A stretch of DNA of 64,000 nucleotides from NCBI RefSeq assembly GCF_009870125.1, contig NC_046679.1, forward strand, positions 10,168,001 to 10,232,000, in the 5' to 3' direction. Below are positions 13,257 through 25,599 of this stretch, in pieces (position 1 is the stretch's first letter; each line of letters starts with the position of its first letter). The notes beneath the pieces are model-generated. The model saw only the letters and a list, made by a program, of their open reading frames with translations, was not told where the DNA came from and made no database searches. Made by a program: the position numbers and the translations under genes. The stretch comes from Drosophila pseudoobscura. Its lineage: Eukaryota > Arthropoda > Insecta > Diptera > Drosophilidae.

Positions 13257-16200
13257 GTAAAGCCACGCAAAATCGCATGCAAAGAGGCTTTCATAATAAA
13301 TTACAATATTTCTTTCAAAATAAGCAGAATGGGCATCATTTCGCGGCATCAAAGCTTATATATCCTTGCAATTAGTTCGAGTGCATAAGCATAAGAGGAC
13401 CTGTGCTAAGAGCTCCACTTCCTCAACCAAAAATTACAGTAATGTGCCAATATCTCTACTTAGGAGTACGTGGGGCAAAGGACAGAACAGAAAGCGCCGA
13501 TGGTTATTTTGCATATCCGAGGGGTCTTCAGCTCGGCTTAAAATAGAGTGGACCAAATGCTTGAACAGCAAGGTTAGTCAATCATGGCCTCTATTTTCTG
13601 ATCCATTTATAGCACAATCGAGGTTTTTAATTGTAGGTAAATAAGAAAGGTTAGGTATACATATTGCCAATTCTAAGTATGAGGATGTGATCCACTCGCT
13701 TGGGCATACATCCTAAGCTTTGTCTCGTGCAAATACTTTAAAATTTTTATTTTTATTGCTCTGTGTTATTAGTGTGTTTTCAATATAGCAGGGAGAATAC
13801 TTTATAAATATTTGTAATAAATGGTTGTGTTTTATTTCTTGTCTTTAAGCAAGAAGCTCCTAGAATGGATAGTGTTCATATGTAAACAAAAATATGTTTC
13901 AGGAATACCATTAGTATTTCAATTTAATTTAATATGGAAACAGTAACACTCCATATCCATATAACTCTTACTTATCTACCACTAAAAGCAGGGATCGTAA
14001 GGTTTATAGGATTATTTGTATAAGGAAAATTATGAAATACAATTTTATTCTGGTTTTTATTATTTATAAATTTCTATATTCAAAGCATTACTACCGATAC
14101 TACCGGTAGTGAGCGAAAAAAGATACGTTCTTTCTATTAAACTGCCACAAAGTATACTTTGGCATTGTCACTGTCTAGAGGTTGAACGAATCCTATACGT
14201 GCATTGATCTCTCCTTCGGCATTGTACAGTTCCCATACATCCGCGCTCTCTCTCTCTCTCTCTCTGGGGACACTGAGAGTGAGAGCCGCTCTCAATGCGT
14301 CAGCGCAGTTCTGTCGAAAGTGAAAATGGAAGAAACAAAAACGGAATACATTTTGTGTGTATTTTGTTGGTCGGCGGGCGGGGGCGCGCCTTTTTTGCCC
14401 TTTTTTCGCGCGCGCACCCAATCGGCAGTTGTAATTGAAAACTACACACGAAGGCCGAAGGCAGGGCCGAGAGAGCGCTGAAAAAGAGAAGGTCCTGCCA
14501 AATTTTCCCGCTCTCACCCAAACACACACTCACGAGTGGCAGTTGGCCGCAAGGTACAATAAATCATGAGGTGCACTCAACTCTGGCTCTAAGTATCCGA
14601 CTCAAGTAACAATGCGAAAAGTGGCTTACCTGTCCCTCACCAATAGTGCTATACCCTGCGTCCGCCTGTACATATTGTCTCGAAGAGAGAAGGCAAAGAG
14701 AGAGAGAGGGAGAGAGAGGGTGGAAAACAACCAAACCATCCTTTTGAATATTTCTACGATGGTTGGCCCGTCGTCGTTCCGTTCTCTGTGTGGTTGTAAA
14801 AAGGCGAAAACGTCACGAGAAAAACCGGTTAATAAATTATTGCTAATCGAACGGTAAAATGCACAATAAATAAATAAATGATTATGCCAAAAATCGAAAA
14901 GGTCGCAGCGTACCAGTACGTGTGCACGAAAATGGCGTAGGAAATGGCTTAAGCTGTGAAAAACTCAAGTGAAACGGTGAAAACTACGTTTTTTTTTTGT
15001 CCACGACTTTCCTTTCTCCTTTGTTTTGCGGCCATTATTCGAAACTGCGCAAAAGGCTGGGCCCGGCCCTGGCATGTCCCTGGGTAGGCTGGCGATGGAT
15101 CCAGGATACATGGAGCGGATGTGAAAAGTTTGTATATGGCACAATATGCCTGTCCGCAGGATACAGAAGATGCCGAGGAGAGCGGACACAGAAGGAACGA
15201 TACCACATTGTCCACAGGAGCACCCTCAAGGGACGGTGGCAGAAGGATCATGCATAAGAGTGGGAGTAGAGTTCAATGATTCCCTCAATTAAAAGCGCAT
15301 TAAATCCATCTTTGAATTGGGCGGAACACCCCAAAAAAAAGGCTGCGACAGTGAAGGTGAAGACGGCGGCGTCGGCGGCCGTCGCCCTGAAACAGGAACA
15401 AAGCCAAAGCAGCGGCAGCGGCAGAGGCAGAGGCAGCGTCAGCCGTGGCAGCAGCAACAACAATCAGCCCTAGCCATAAATGAAATTTTACGAATTTCGG
15501 TATACACACGACAAATGCCGACTAGCACCAGGACAACTGCTTGGACGACAGAGAGAGAGAGAGAGAGTCAGGAAGGAAGGACTCGTACCGTACGATGATG
15601 ATGATGAGGTTGCTGTTTGGTAGAAGGGTGGGTGGCATCGGCATCGGCAAGCCCAAAAGTCCGTCTGCGATTGTAGTAATACACACGCACACACATAGCA
15701 GATGGCGTGTAGAGAAAGAGTGCCAGGCAGGAGCAGAAGCAGCAGCAGCAGCAGAAGCAGGAAAGGAAGAAGAAAAATAAGGGATGGTCGGTCGTTCGCC
15801 TGCTCTACACATACATTGGCTTGTGTGTATGCGTACAAGGAGTATTGTACTATTTGGACGACTGCAAAAACTGCAGCAGACGCGGCAACAACAAACCCGA
15901 CTCTGGCCACAAATCAATCAGCCCGACTGGGGAAACACCCTTGCCTGTACATAGGGATACATAAATGCGCAGTAAATCATTGATTTTGGAATTATTATCA
16001 AATGGAATAACAGTCAGTCCTCCTCGCAGTAGAATGTATCCAAACTAGCGGTTAATGGACATGGCCAGTCGGCTCCTCTGCTCCTCTCTCTTCTAAAATT
16101 AAATTTTGAAAAATTGTTCGTTTTTCCCCCGCAATACTCTCCCGCTTGGGCAGAGAGAGAGAGAGAGAAAGAGAGAATGGTATGGTGGTTGTTGCCGTCT

Positions 16201-16280
16201 GGGTCCTGGGAAGGGCATGTTAAGGGTGAACACTCCGTGCCGTACACACACAGAAACACACATTGACGCACTCCGGCAAA

Positions 16281-16306
16281 CGTACGTACGTACGTACGTA
16301 CGTACG
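16281..16306. repeat. CGTA tandem repeat
   Basis: Six to seven uninterrupted CGTA units, self-complementary on both strands and therefore able to form a cruciform. Lies about 0.8 kb upstream of mir-2c. Confidence 0.85.
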
Positions 16307-17073
16307 GCACACCAGACATCGGAGAGACAGACGTACAGACAACAGGCAACACAGCAGTTAGACTGGATGGCAGACATTTTAGCGGCCGGCAGCAGAGGGC
16401 GGTGGTCGCAGTCGGCGCTGCCACACACAGGCACATGCGAGTGCATGGCAGAGCACACATCGCGGGATCCATATGCAACATGCAACGTACATATTTCGGC
16501 TACTTAACCTACAGAACACAAAGAAGGATACAGACAAAAAGTACCCTGAAACGTAAGAAATATCGCATAGCAAGCCGGAACGGAACGGAACGAAGAAGGA
16601 TACTATACCAGGAGTCCTGCGCGAGCCGCGCAATTGGACACGCGCGGATACATACACACACACACACACACTAACTCAGACTAATTTAATCCTTTAGTTC
16701 ACTCGAATTGAGCTCCAACCTCTCCCCCGCAAATAAGACGAGTAATTTGAAAGGCCGGAAATAAGAAAAACTACAGCAGGATACAACCCACTAACACTCG
16801 CTCAGACACACACACACCCCCACTGCATGCATACATACATATACATATGTATATGTTTACGACAGAAAAGCCGCCTATGTGTTACGTTATTTACTCTACG
16901 CTGTGCGTTGTGCCCCGTATGTAAATGGCTACGTTATTACGCCCAAAATCACTTTACGTTGCCGCCGCCACAGTTACGTGAACATTGCATTGCGGCGCGT
17001 GTGGGTGTGGGTGTTGGTGTATTGCGTGCGTGTGCGTGTGTGTGTGTGCGTGCGTATCGGCACTTGGTATCCT

Positions 17074-17166
17074 TACTTTCAGTGTCATCAAAAATGGCTG
17101 AAGAAAGATATATTTGCATTTGAAGCGTATCACAGCCAGCTTTGATGGGCATTGCAATGAGCATCG
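17074..17166 (+). ncRNA. mir-2c: microRNA precursor mir-2c
   Basis: The 3' arm at 17128-17150 begins TATCACAGCCAGCTTTGATG and ends GGC, matching the mature miR-2c I remember from D. melanogaster. The 5' arm (CATCAAAAATGGCTG, 17086-17100) pairs with it across a loop, giving a pre-miRNA fold. The seed ATCACAG targets K-box motifs (TGTGAT) in 3' UTRs; the miR-2/13 family represses pro-apoptotic and Notch-target transcripts. It is the first hairpin of a three-member cluster. Confidence 0.95.
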
Positions 17167-17304
17167 ATTGCAGTTTCGCGTCACAAGAAATGTACATACT
17201 CGTATGTACCCCGCCTATGTGCAGCCCCAGCCCCCAGCCCCATGGGCCCAACAAGTGTTCGGCTCGTACTTTTTGGACAAAAAAAAAACCGTCATCCCCA
17301 TACT

Positions 17305-17378
17305 TACGTAACCCATCAAACGGTTGTGAAATGTTGCATTTATCAAATCATATCACAGCCATTTTGATGAGTTTCGTG
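17305..17378 (+). ncRNA. mir-13a: microRNA precursor mir-13a
   Basis: The mature 3p arm is 17351-17372, starting TATCACAGCCATTTTGATGA. The star arm ACCCATCAAACGGTTGTGA (17311-17329) pairs with it. It shares its seed with mir-2c and mir-13b. The 223-nt spacing from mir-2c fits processing from one primary transcript. Confidence 0.95.
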
Positions 17379-17456
17379 TGGAATGGCCAGCAATCCATCA
17401 TCGATCGGGGCAGGGCAGGATGGAGCACAGAGTGGACGGAAAGCATCTTTCTTATA

Positions 17457-17526
17457 CCATGTCGTTAAAATGTTTGTGACCTTATGTACTCTTGAATCAT
17501 ATCACAGCCATTTTGACGAGTTTGGG
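17457..17526 (+). ncRNA. mir-13b-1: microRNA precursor mir-13b-1
   Basis: The mature 3p arm is 17500-17521, starting TATCACAGCCATTTTGACGA and differing from mir-13a by one base there. The 5' arm TCGTTAAAATGTTTGTGA (17462-17479) pairs with it. It is the last hairpin of the cluster, 149 nt after mir-13a, and lies about 1.8 kb beyond the convergent Atx2 stop codon. Confidence 0.95.
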
Positions 17527-17715
17527 TACAGAAATTTCAACATGAAATGCCCCCTTAACAATCCATTCTTTTCAGATCCGATCCGATCCACTCCCCGGGA
17601 TAAAAATGATGACGGGCTGCCCGCCAGCTCAAGATTACCGGAAATAAGGATACACACATGTTTTATATTTTTTGGTTTTTTTTTGTTTTTCTCGTTTTTT
17701 TTTTAGTTTTTGTTT

Positions 17716-19318
17716 TTATTTAAATTTATAATAATTGTTACCTTTTATAATCTTGTTTTTTTTTCATTTAAGGAAACTTGAAGGTTTACAAAACAAAACA
17801 GACCACAACAGATGCTCTTATTGATCATATACGAATTATAATCAAACTGTTATTTTTGATGACCGGCAAAGTATATTAATACGGTTTGTTCTTCTTCAGT
17901 TTTGTAAAAGGACAACGGAGGCGGCACTCAAAACCCAGAAAGAAGCCAGAGACACAAGATCCTATATCCTGGTCAAAATGGCCAAGGAAAATTGTATCAA
18001 AACATGTCCAATAAATGCTATAGAATTAAGTGCAAAACAAAGGCTAACAAAACAAAATTCAATTTCTATCAAATTAATTAGTTTTACAGAAAAATGAGGG
18101 GGAACAAAATAAAAGTGTATTGCTTTTCTAGAAATTCACATTCGTTTTTTTCATTTCCCGCAGTGCTAGCCCAAAGGGTTTCGGCTTGGGCCTCCATCAA
18201 TCCACCCATCCATCGCGGGGTTACAACTGCCTGCACATTTTGGAAAATTCAACTTGGAATGATGACTTTTGGGTTTTGGTGTGAGTCTGCATGTCGCTTT
18301 CTTTCTTCGTCGGGAGGGGTTTTGGGTGTGCGGCTGGGGGGGAAATTTGTGGCATGTGTGGTTTCGGTGTGTATGGGGTGTGTGTTGGTGAGGCGCGCCA
18401 AATCGGATAAAACTATAGGACAGCAAAAGGTGCAATCTAAGGATAATGTTTAAAACAATGTTGTACAAAATGTAGCTCCTCCGTCCTATTTCGACTTTTT
18501 GCTGAATCTTTTGATTTGACTTCTTCGCTTCTTTCGCTTCGCTAATCGATTTTCGATTTATGTTTTTTTTTTTGTATTAATTTTGTGATAGCCAATCTTC
18601 AGATTTGATTTGGAAGTTGCCTAGGGGCGCAAGTGGGCGGGACGAGCCGGGGGCTGGAAACGCTCCTCTCATTGCTTTCATTATACACTTTGTTGTTAAC
18701 AAATAAATTTGGGGTTTCTTCGACTTCGACTTCTGCTTTTAGCTTTGCTTCTTCATCTCTAACTTTGCTTTTTTTTCGTTTTTGTTTTTGTTTATTTTGT
18801 TTTTTTGTAGTTTCTATACGTTTGGTGTTTGTTGTTCAGTGATTGCTTTTTTTTGTTGTTTTGTTCGCTTCCGTGCGCTGTAGAAGTCTTGCAATTTCAA
18901 AATTTACTAGTTTCCTTTTTGTTTTTGTTTTTTTTTTTAATTGTATTTTATAATTTCCTAGTTGTTGTCTCGGTCTGTGAGATGTACTACAGAATGAACC
19001 GTTCCTGCACATGGCATACGATTTTTGGGGTATGGGATGGGATTGGATGCGTGTGTTTTTTTTGGGGATCGCTTGGAGCGACTACAAAAGCCGCGCGCGC
19101 CTACTCAAGGTTGAATGCGAATGAAGGATGGTGTAGCGATTTTTGTATGCTGGTGGCTATGTGGCTATGTGGTGTGTAAATGTGGCTTGTTGATGACTGG
19201 CTGCCTGCCCGTACAGATTCCGTTCCTTACAGCGCGACAATGCCTGCCCCTGGCCCTGCCCATTGGCACTGCAGCTGGAGGTGCAGCTGTTGCTGTTGCT
19301 GTTGTTTGGGTGGCATCC
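17716..19318 (-). other. Atx2: 3' UTR of Ataxin-2
   Basis: AT- and T-rich sequence following the Atx2 stop. The minus strand has candidate AATAAA signals near 18789 and at about 17716-17721, so the 3' UTR may be about 0.5 or 1.6 kb long. The distal site would end roughly 190 bases short of mir-13b-1 on the opposite strand. No coding sequence is seen. Confidence 0.45.
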
Positions 19319-21023
19319 TCACTGTGCGTGATGCTGCTGCATCACAATCTGATACTGTGGATTTTGCGGCGCATGATGTGGCGTCGGCTGTGGTTGGAAA
19401 TATGGATTGGGTAGGACGTGTTGGGAATGCAAGCACATAAGCTGGTATGTTTGCTGTGTGGGCGGTGTGTATGCCGGCTGTGGTCCCCCGCCGGCAGGGG
19501 AGGGCTGTGGTGGCGGATGGAACGGCTGATGCGGCTGTCCTGGCGATGGCGTGGTCGACTGTGGCGTCTGTGTCAGGAACTGCAACTGCGGCTGTTGATC
19601 CGGATACAAGCGCATCGGCATGGGCGCATATCCCTGTGATTGGAAATGTTGTTGTGGTGCGTGCGGGTATTGGATGAACTGCGTCATGGGACCGGCGGCC
19701 ATAAGCGGCTGTCCGGTGGCCGTGGTTGCCGAGACATGCATCTGCGATGCTCCCATTGGAGCTGTAATACAATTAAGGGTTCGATTTTTATTCCAAAAAC
19801 ACTGTGCGTAGGACTCACCATAGTTATTGCGACGTAGGCGCGGTGGCTGTCCGGCCTGTGGGTGTGTAGGTGGCGGGAATGGATGCTGCTGCTGCACAAC
19901 GTATATGGGCTGATTGGTCGCCGCCGCCGGTACATGTGTGCCCGTGGTCGTATAAATGCCCGGCATTGGCACCGGCGTCTGTGGCGTATGGGGTCGCGAG
20001 GGGTTGGGTGTGCCGGCTCCCGCCCGCGGCGTAAAAGGCTTGGCCGAAGGATTGAGCACATGTTTCTTTACCACAGGCGTACTTCCGGTAGAGCCAGTAG
20101 CACCAGTTGCGCCGACAGCTGCGGCTGCGGTTCCACTGGTGGCTCCACTCGATGCAGCAGCAGGCGTGGACTTCTCGGACCCAGCACTGGAGGCAGCCGC
20201 CGTCGTGGGCGTACTGACTATGCCAGTGGGCGTTGTGGTGTTGCTGCCAGGTGCCGGAGAGGCATCTGGTTTGGGTGTGGCCGCCAGCTGCTGCTGCTGC
20301 GGCGGCTGTTGGGCCGTCAGTATCTGCGGCGGCGGCGCCTCCAATAGGACCGGAGACGTAATCACTACCGGCGACGTCTGTGGCGGTGGCATTGGATGGT
20401 ATAAAGGCAGCGGCTGCTGGGATGGCTCCGGCGCCAGCTGTGGCTGCTGTTGCTGCTGCTGCGCTGGTGGCTGTTGATGCTGCTTAGGCACGAGTTGGTG
20501 TTGGGTCTCCACCAGCTGTTGCTGCTGCTGTGGCGGCTGCTGAGCTTTCTGTTGCAAGTGCAGCGGTACATGCTGCTGTTGCTGCTGCTGTTGGGGAGGC
20601 GGTGGCTGCTGCTGAGGCTGCGGCTGCTGCTGTTGTGGTTGAGGCACATAGTGTGGCTGTGATAGAGCTGCCTGATGCAGATGAGGTGGTGGCCCTTGGT
20701 GCTGCATGGGCACATGCTGTTGTTGCTGCTGCTGCTGCTGTTGTTGGCTCTGCTGCTGCGGTGGCGATGCCGATTGCAGAAGAGCACGCTGTTGCTGCTG
20801 TTGCACCTGAGCCTGCACCTGCACCTGCTGCTGTTGCTGCTGCTGCTGTGGCTGCTGCGGCTGCTGCTGTGGCGGTGAATTATTTGTTGGAGCTAGCTGG
20901 AAGTCCTGGCCAAACTGTCTCAGATCCTGTAGCTGATTATCGCGAGACCGCATCTGACGTTGCGGCTGTGGCTGTTGGCCCTGTGGCGCCATGCTCTGGT
21001 GCTGCTGCTGTTGTGGCGCTTGC

Positions 21024-21055
<32 letters not shown>

Positions 21056-24000
21056 CGGCTGCACACCTGTCTGCAGCGGCGGTGAATTACTATTTTGGCC
21101 AGGATGGCCGCCATGGGAGCTATGCATGGGCTTTCCCATCTGCGGCTGTGGCTCTCCTCCGTAGTTGAGCGAATTGCTTTGAGAGCCTTGGTACTGGCGT
21201 ATCTGTCGCTGGGGAAGCGGCTTATTGGTATTGGCGTTCGCGTCGCCATTCAACTTGGAGGGGCCGCCGCTCATGTGAGATGGGTTCCGGTATTGAGAGG
21301 ACCTGCGCGAGAGCGAAACAATTACATTAATATATTGAAGGACTTGCCTTTGCTTGTGGTGTTTGCTTACCCGTGCATTATTTGCGAGTTGCCCTGATAC
21401 GCATACTGGTTCTGCATGACCATGGTGGGCTGATAGCCGCCCTTGCTCTGGCCCACAGGATTGCCGTTGCCGCCTTGAACGGCAGAGATATTGCCGCCGC
21501 CACTGCTGTTGGGGGGCACATTGCCGCGCATTACTTTGCCCCCTTGGGTGACCGTCTTGCGCTTAACCATCGAATACTTGCCGGAGGCGTCCATTCCGGC
21601 CGCATTGGCGGACGAGGCTGGCCCAGAGGCCTTCAGGCCGCCTGCAAGTAATAGAACTGCAGCCGACTGCGTAGCGCCACCCTGGCCAGCCCCGCCGCCA
21701 CTAATGACCCCGGGCATCATAAGACCATTATCACGATCGCGACCACCGCCGCCACCACCCTGCGAGGACATGCTCACATGCGACATCTGGGGTCCGCGCG
21801 TCTGCTTTGTAATATACCGATCGCTGCTCATGGTCTCGCGCAGCTGGAAATCGCTAGCGCCACGTGGCGGCTTGTTGCCACGATCACGGTCACGGTCTCT
21901 GTCGCGCTCCTCACGCTCCCTGTCGCGATCGTTGCGCTCGCGCTCCCTGTCACCATCGCGGCGATGGTCCTGCTCCGGACGCTCGACAGCAGCAAAGAGT
22001 GCCTCCTCATCACCATTCTCCAAGTCCAGACGGTCGCGGCACGTCGGATTGTTTTCAATTTCGGCAGCAAGTTTTTCAGCCTTTGCCTCGGCCTCCTTGA
22101 ACTCTAGCGAATCCCCTTTGTCCAGTGGGATCGTGTACGTGGCCAGAGAGTCGTCGAAAGTGGAAGTCACACCGAATGTATTCTCATTTTTGCGGAACAT
22201 CTCATTGGCATCCCAGCCATTGGCAGCGCCATCCAGTTCTATATCAATGTCCCCATTGGCGCCAGAGTCCCACGGCTCCAGTTCCTTCTCGTCCAGACGC
22301 GCACCTATAGCGAAGAGCAAATGATAAGCACTGGAGACGAAAGGATTTGAATACTAGATAGGACATACCATTGCACTTATCAGAGATGGCTTCATCGGTC
22401 TTAAAAGCGCCAGCGGTGGCATACTGCGAATCAAAGTCCTTCGCCACGATTTTAACCACAGTGTCGGCCGGGAATATAATGTGTTTTGGCACCTTGCCCT
22501 CTTCCGGAAGATTCTTGGACTTAATGCACGCCGGTAGCTCCAGTGCGATGTCAAAATTGCCCGAGAATGTACGGAATACGCCTTCGTAGATATTACCCGA
22601 ACGCAGGACCACCTCCACAACGCTGCCCACCAGCGCCGTAGCCGAGTGCATGAAAAACGTGTTATTATAGACGCCCTGCGCCACCGGTCGAATTGCTGTT
22701 CCGCCTGTTCCTGCTCCTGCTCCTGCACTGTTTCCAGCCGCACCTGACTTATTGTTCGCTGGTCTCAGACTGTTGTCGTTGGCGTTGTATCTGGAAGAAT
22801 GGCACGGCACAAATTATTCACAAGCTAAACGTCTCTCCGGCTCGGGGCTGCCAATATTCATGTGATGCGAGAGTGATAGCCATAGCCATATAGTAGCCAG
22901 GCTAAAGACAAAGCGAAAAGCGTTTCAGGGACGTCAGCGATATCGATTCGTTGTTGGCAAACTCTGACACGACACGACCCTCGCCCCTTCTAAAGACCCA
23001 CCCCCACAATGGGGCTGTGTGTTTGTCTGTTGGTGTGTGTGCGTGTGTTCATTTTAGTTCGCTTTTTAGAACTTACCGATACGCGCGCTATGCGACTAAA
23101 TGAATTATGGAAGTCACCGACTGGGTTTCCGAATCAAAAACGCTCGTTGTGCCGCTTAAATTGATTTTATAACGAATTGGATAGATTTTCCACAGGAATA
23201 TTCGCAACCAGCTGCTGCTTTACCGTACGAAAACTGCAGTGTGGCCAAAGAAACAAAATGGAATCACCTCTGGGACTGATTCCGTTTTTCGGGGGTTCAG
23301 GGTATCTGGTTCCTCCGCTCTTTGTTTACGTTTTGCTTGTGTGTTTAAAACAGTGAGTAATTACTGTAGAATTCTCAGAAATATTTATGGTTTTAAGCGA
23401 CGTTCGTTTTTCTGCTGACTCTGCTCTGTCTCGGACCTATTTAATCACGGTTCAGCTCGGTTTCCAGTGGCGTTCGTTTTGTTTTTTGGGGGGATGGATG
23501 GACTTGGTGTTGGTTGCGTGCAGGATCGACGACCGTGAAATGCGCAACGAAACGCACAATGAACCCGGCCACGCACACAGCCGCAACAACAGCAAGCAAC
23601 GGGCGTGGGTGTGCAGCAGTCGCTGCGAAGGGGGAGCGGCAGGAGTGGCGTGCATTGTGCACATTTTCGTGAATGAAAACAAATAATTGATTGCGTTTAA
23701 AGAGTGAATCATGCGTGGCGATAAGGTGAGCCAGAGACAGTCAGAGAGAGAACGGTTAAGAGCAAGAGCTGCTCTCAGAAATAGGCTGAAGCGAAACGAA
23801 GGCACTGACGGCACACTCTCGAAAGGCAAGTGTGCATGGCAGAATAGCGGATAAATATGCATAGAAGTAGAATGGAAACAAGAGCGATGCGATGTATCGT
23901 TCGGTCAGCAAATTGTAAAGTGACCCAAATTTCGAGCGCCCAGCGGAACACCAACAGGGAGGGGCAGAGGCTGAGGCCGAGCGAAGGGGGAGACGAAGTG

Positions 24001-25287
24001 TGCCAAAAGAAACTCAGCGCAGCGCAGCCGCTGCACGTCATAGCAATGGCAGAGGCAGAACTGCAAAACGCTTACTGTGCAAGAAAATGCAGTCGAAAAA
24101 GAGGCAAACGAAGAAAACAAAAAGAAAAACTATAGTACAATACGTGCGCGCGTGTGCGTGCATCACTGGCCTGGCCTGGCCCTCGCCAGGCCCCACAGTA
24201 CTCACAATTATACACATGCATGTGTGTTGGTATATAAATAAATAATGATCGTGTACCATAAACAGCTATGGCGATAAGTATTGGCACGACTGAAAATGTT
24301 TAACTCTAGGAACCCCATTAATTCTGCCTTTTATCTGCTTTTAACATTTATTCACATTCCATCGTTTCTAGAGACAGAGAGAGCTACATACAGAGCCGTG
24401 CCAATACTAATGCCCGGAACTGTGCACAAATGCGGATGTGTGTAGTTGTGTGTGTGCGGCGCGCTGCAGTCATATTTCAATTGAACATTTTAAGGGCGCA
24501 GCAGCGGCGGCGCGGCAAAAGGGGAACTGGGTCCAACTGTTTGGGGGTGCGAGCGAGCGAGGCGGAGGCACTCTTTGGGGACAACATGAGCCACTAATGC
24601 GACAACGGAAACCTTTAAACAAATTATGTTTTTGTACTAATTTTTTCTGGCGAAAGGGAAATGTAAACAAAGCATAAAATCTGATGCTGAAAGCACACAC
24701 ATACACACGACACACACACTGACACCGATAAACGCACACCAATGAACACTAAACACACTGATTTGACACACACAAGCACACAGCTGGGCCTCTTATATAA
24801 GCGCCATTTGCATTTACGATTTGGTCTTCCAAAAATTCAGAATGATTTCAGACAATACGAAACGGGAAAGGAATTCCTTGATTCGATTTAGTTGCAGCCA
24901 CTAGAAAGAATAACAAAAACAAAAGCTGCCACCACGAAACAGACACGAGACGCGCTTTCACCTTTCTCGACCGGACCGGGAGAGCGCTCTTTCTTTCAGT
25001 GGCGTTTTTAGTCGTCGGGTTTTCAATTTGTCAGGGCAACGGCAAGCAGCAGCGAAAAGCAAACCAGCCCCACACAACACACGACCGATTACACTTGTGT
25101 GTGTGTTTTATTTTTTTCTTTCGCTTCGTATCGTTTCTTTTTTCCTTGTGTCTGTCGCTTTTGTCTTTTTTTGCATTCGCTTTTCCACTGCAGCTGGTGC
25201 TTCTTCTTACCTTGAGATGCCGCCGCTGGCTCCGCCACCGCCACCTCCTCCACTAGGTCGAGTTTTCCGCTTACTATTGTTGTTCAT
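19319..25287 (-). CDS. Atx2: Ataxin-2 RNA-binding translational regulator
   Basis: Coding exons in transcript order: 25287-25211, 22790-22369, 22304-21371, 21302-19819 and 19761-19319, about 1119 residues, every junction GT-AG and in phase. The start is MNNNSKRKTRPSGG. Residues about 65-140 form the LSm domain (NTFFMHSATALVGSVVEVV, then FRTFSGNFDIALELP). Residues about 170-250 are the LsmAD (EMFRKNENTFGVTSTFDDSL). An RD/RE-rich segment follows. A PAM2 motif (VLNPSAKPFTPR, core 20024-20056) binds the MLLE domain of poly(A)-binding protein. Long polyQ runs lie between. Known roles of the family are poly(A)-binding-protein association, stress granules, microRNA-linked repression, and circadian translation with Twenty-four. 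The length is close to the D. melanogaster protein. Confidence 0.95.
19762..19818 (-). other. Atx2: 57-nt stop-free intron of Ataxin-2
   Basis: GTGAGTCC to TTACAG, 57 nt, a multiple of three without an in-frame stop, so retention would add 19 residues (starting ESYAQCFWNKN) between NNYG and APMG. The splice sites are strong, so I take it as a spliced intron. Confidence 0.7.
23237..23246 (-). promoter_or_regulatory. Motif-1-like core promoter element
   Basis: The minus strand reads GGCCACACTG, one base from the Drosophila core-promoter Motif 1 (GGTCACACTR, M1BP). A DRE-like ATATCGAT lies near 22941. Together they suggest a possible alternative housekeeping-type promoter inside the first Atx2 intron. 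No transcript evidence is available here. Confidence 0.3.
24277..24408. repeat. 132-bp segment with 15-bp terminal inverted repeats
   Basis: AGTATTGGCACGACT at 24277-24291 is the reverse complement of AGCCGTGCCAATACT at 24394-24408 except for one base. The left copy is preceded by TA and the right copy followed by AA. AAGTATTGGCAC resembles the ends of some Tc1-like elements, so this may be a tiny non-autonomous relic; the inside carries no coding sequence. Confidence 0.45.
25211..25287 (-). CDS. Atx2: First coding exon of Ataxin-2
   Basis: ATG at 25287-25285, encoding a basic Asn/Lys/Arg start and a seven-Gly run. The donor GTAAGAAG follows. The split Arg codon AG|A joins to 22790 to give SRYNANDNSLRPANN, which continues into the LSm exon. 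Confidence 0.85.
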
Positions 25288-25599
25288 AATAGATTGGGGG
25301 AGTGCAAGCCAATTGCCAGCACCAGAAGAGTGGACGAACGATGAAACGTATGAAACTTTGCGTTTTTCCTTTGCTTGGGCTATTTTCTGATTTATATTTG
25401 ATATAATCGCGTGGTGGGCGGTCACTTTTAACACGACGCGAGACGTTTTCTAGCCAAAAAAAGCAATATTGGCGGCGTTCAGCACGGTTACTTTGCTGCT
25501 AAATATGCTTTTGTTGCTAAATTTATTTTTTCCCTGCGTACGAGAGCGATAACGAGTTGACAAGGTTGGATTTCGATGTCGATATTTTACCATCCCTAG

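Larger units (their letters stand above)
12925..17060. other. Gene-poor region upstream of the microRNA cluster
   Basis: No supported protein gene. 13.6-14.1 kb is AT-rich. About 14.1-16.7 kb has GA/CA tracts and leader-like purine-rich stretches (for example 14930-14990) that could be the 5' part of the primary microRNA transcript. Open frames here are short and repeat-driven. An ACGT array occupies 16281-16306. Confidence 0.5.
22791..25210 (-). other. Atx2: First intron of Ataxin-2
   Basis: About 2.4 kb with no coding exon seen. It contains a Motif-1-like site at 23237-23246 that could mark an internal promoter, and an inverted repeat at 24277-24408. Confidence 0.6.

Noticed and set aside
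15276..15473. Lys/Ala/Ser-rich open frame upstream of the microRNA cluster
   Set aside because: Short, low-complexity, no recognisable domain and no supporting splice structure; more likely part of a noncoding transcript.
19227..19772. Second minus-strand frame over the last Atx2 exon
   Set aside because: Out of frame with the phase-supported Atx2 model.
20530..21168. Long Ala/Val-rich plus-strand frame across Atx2
   Set aside because: Antisense shadow of CAG-rich polyQ codons of Atx2; composition follows the repeats, with no start context or domain.
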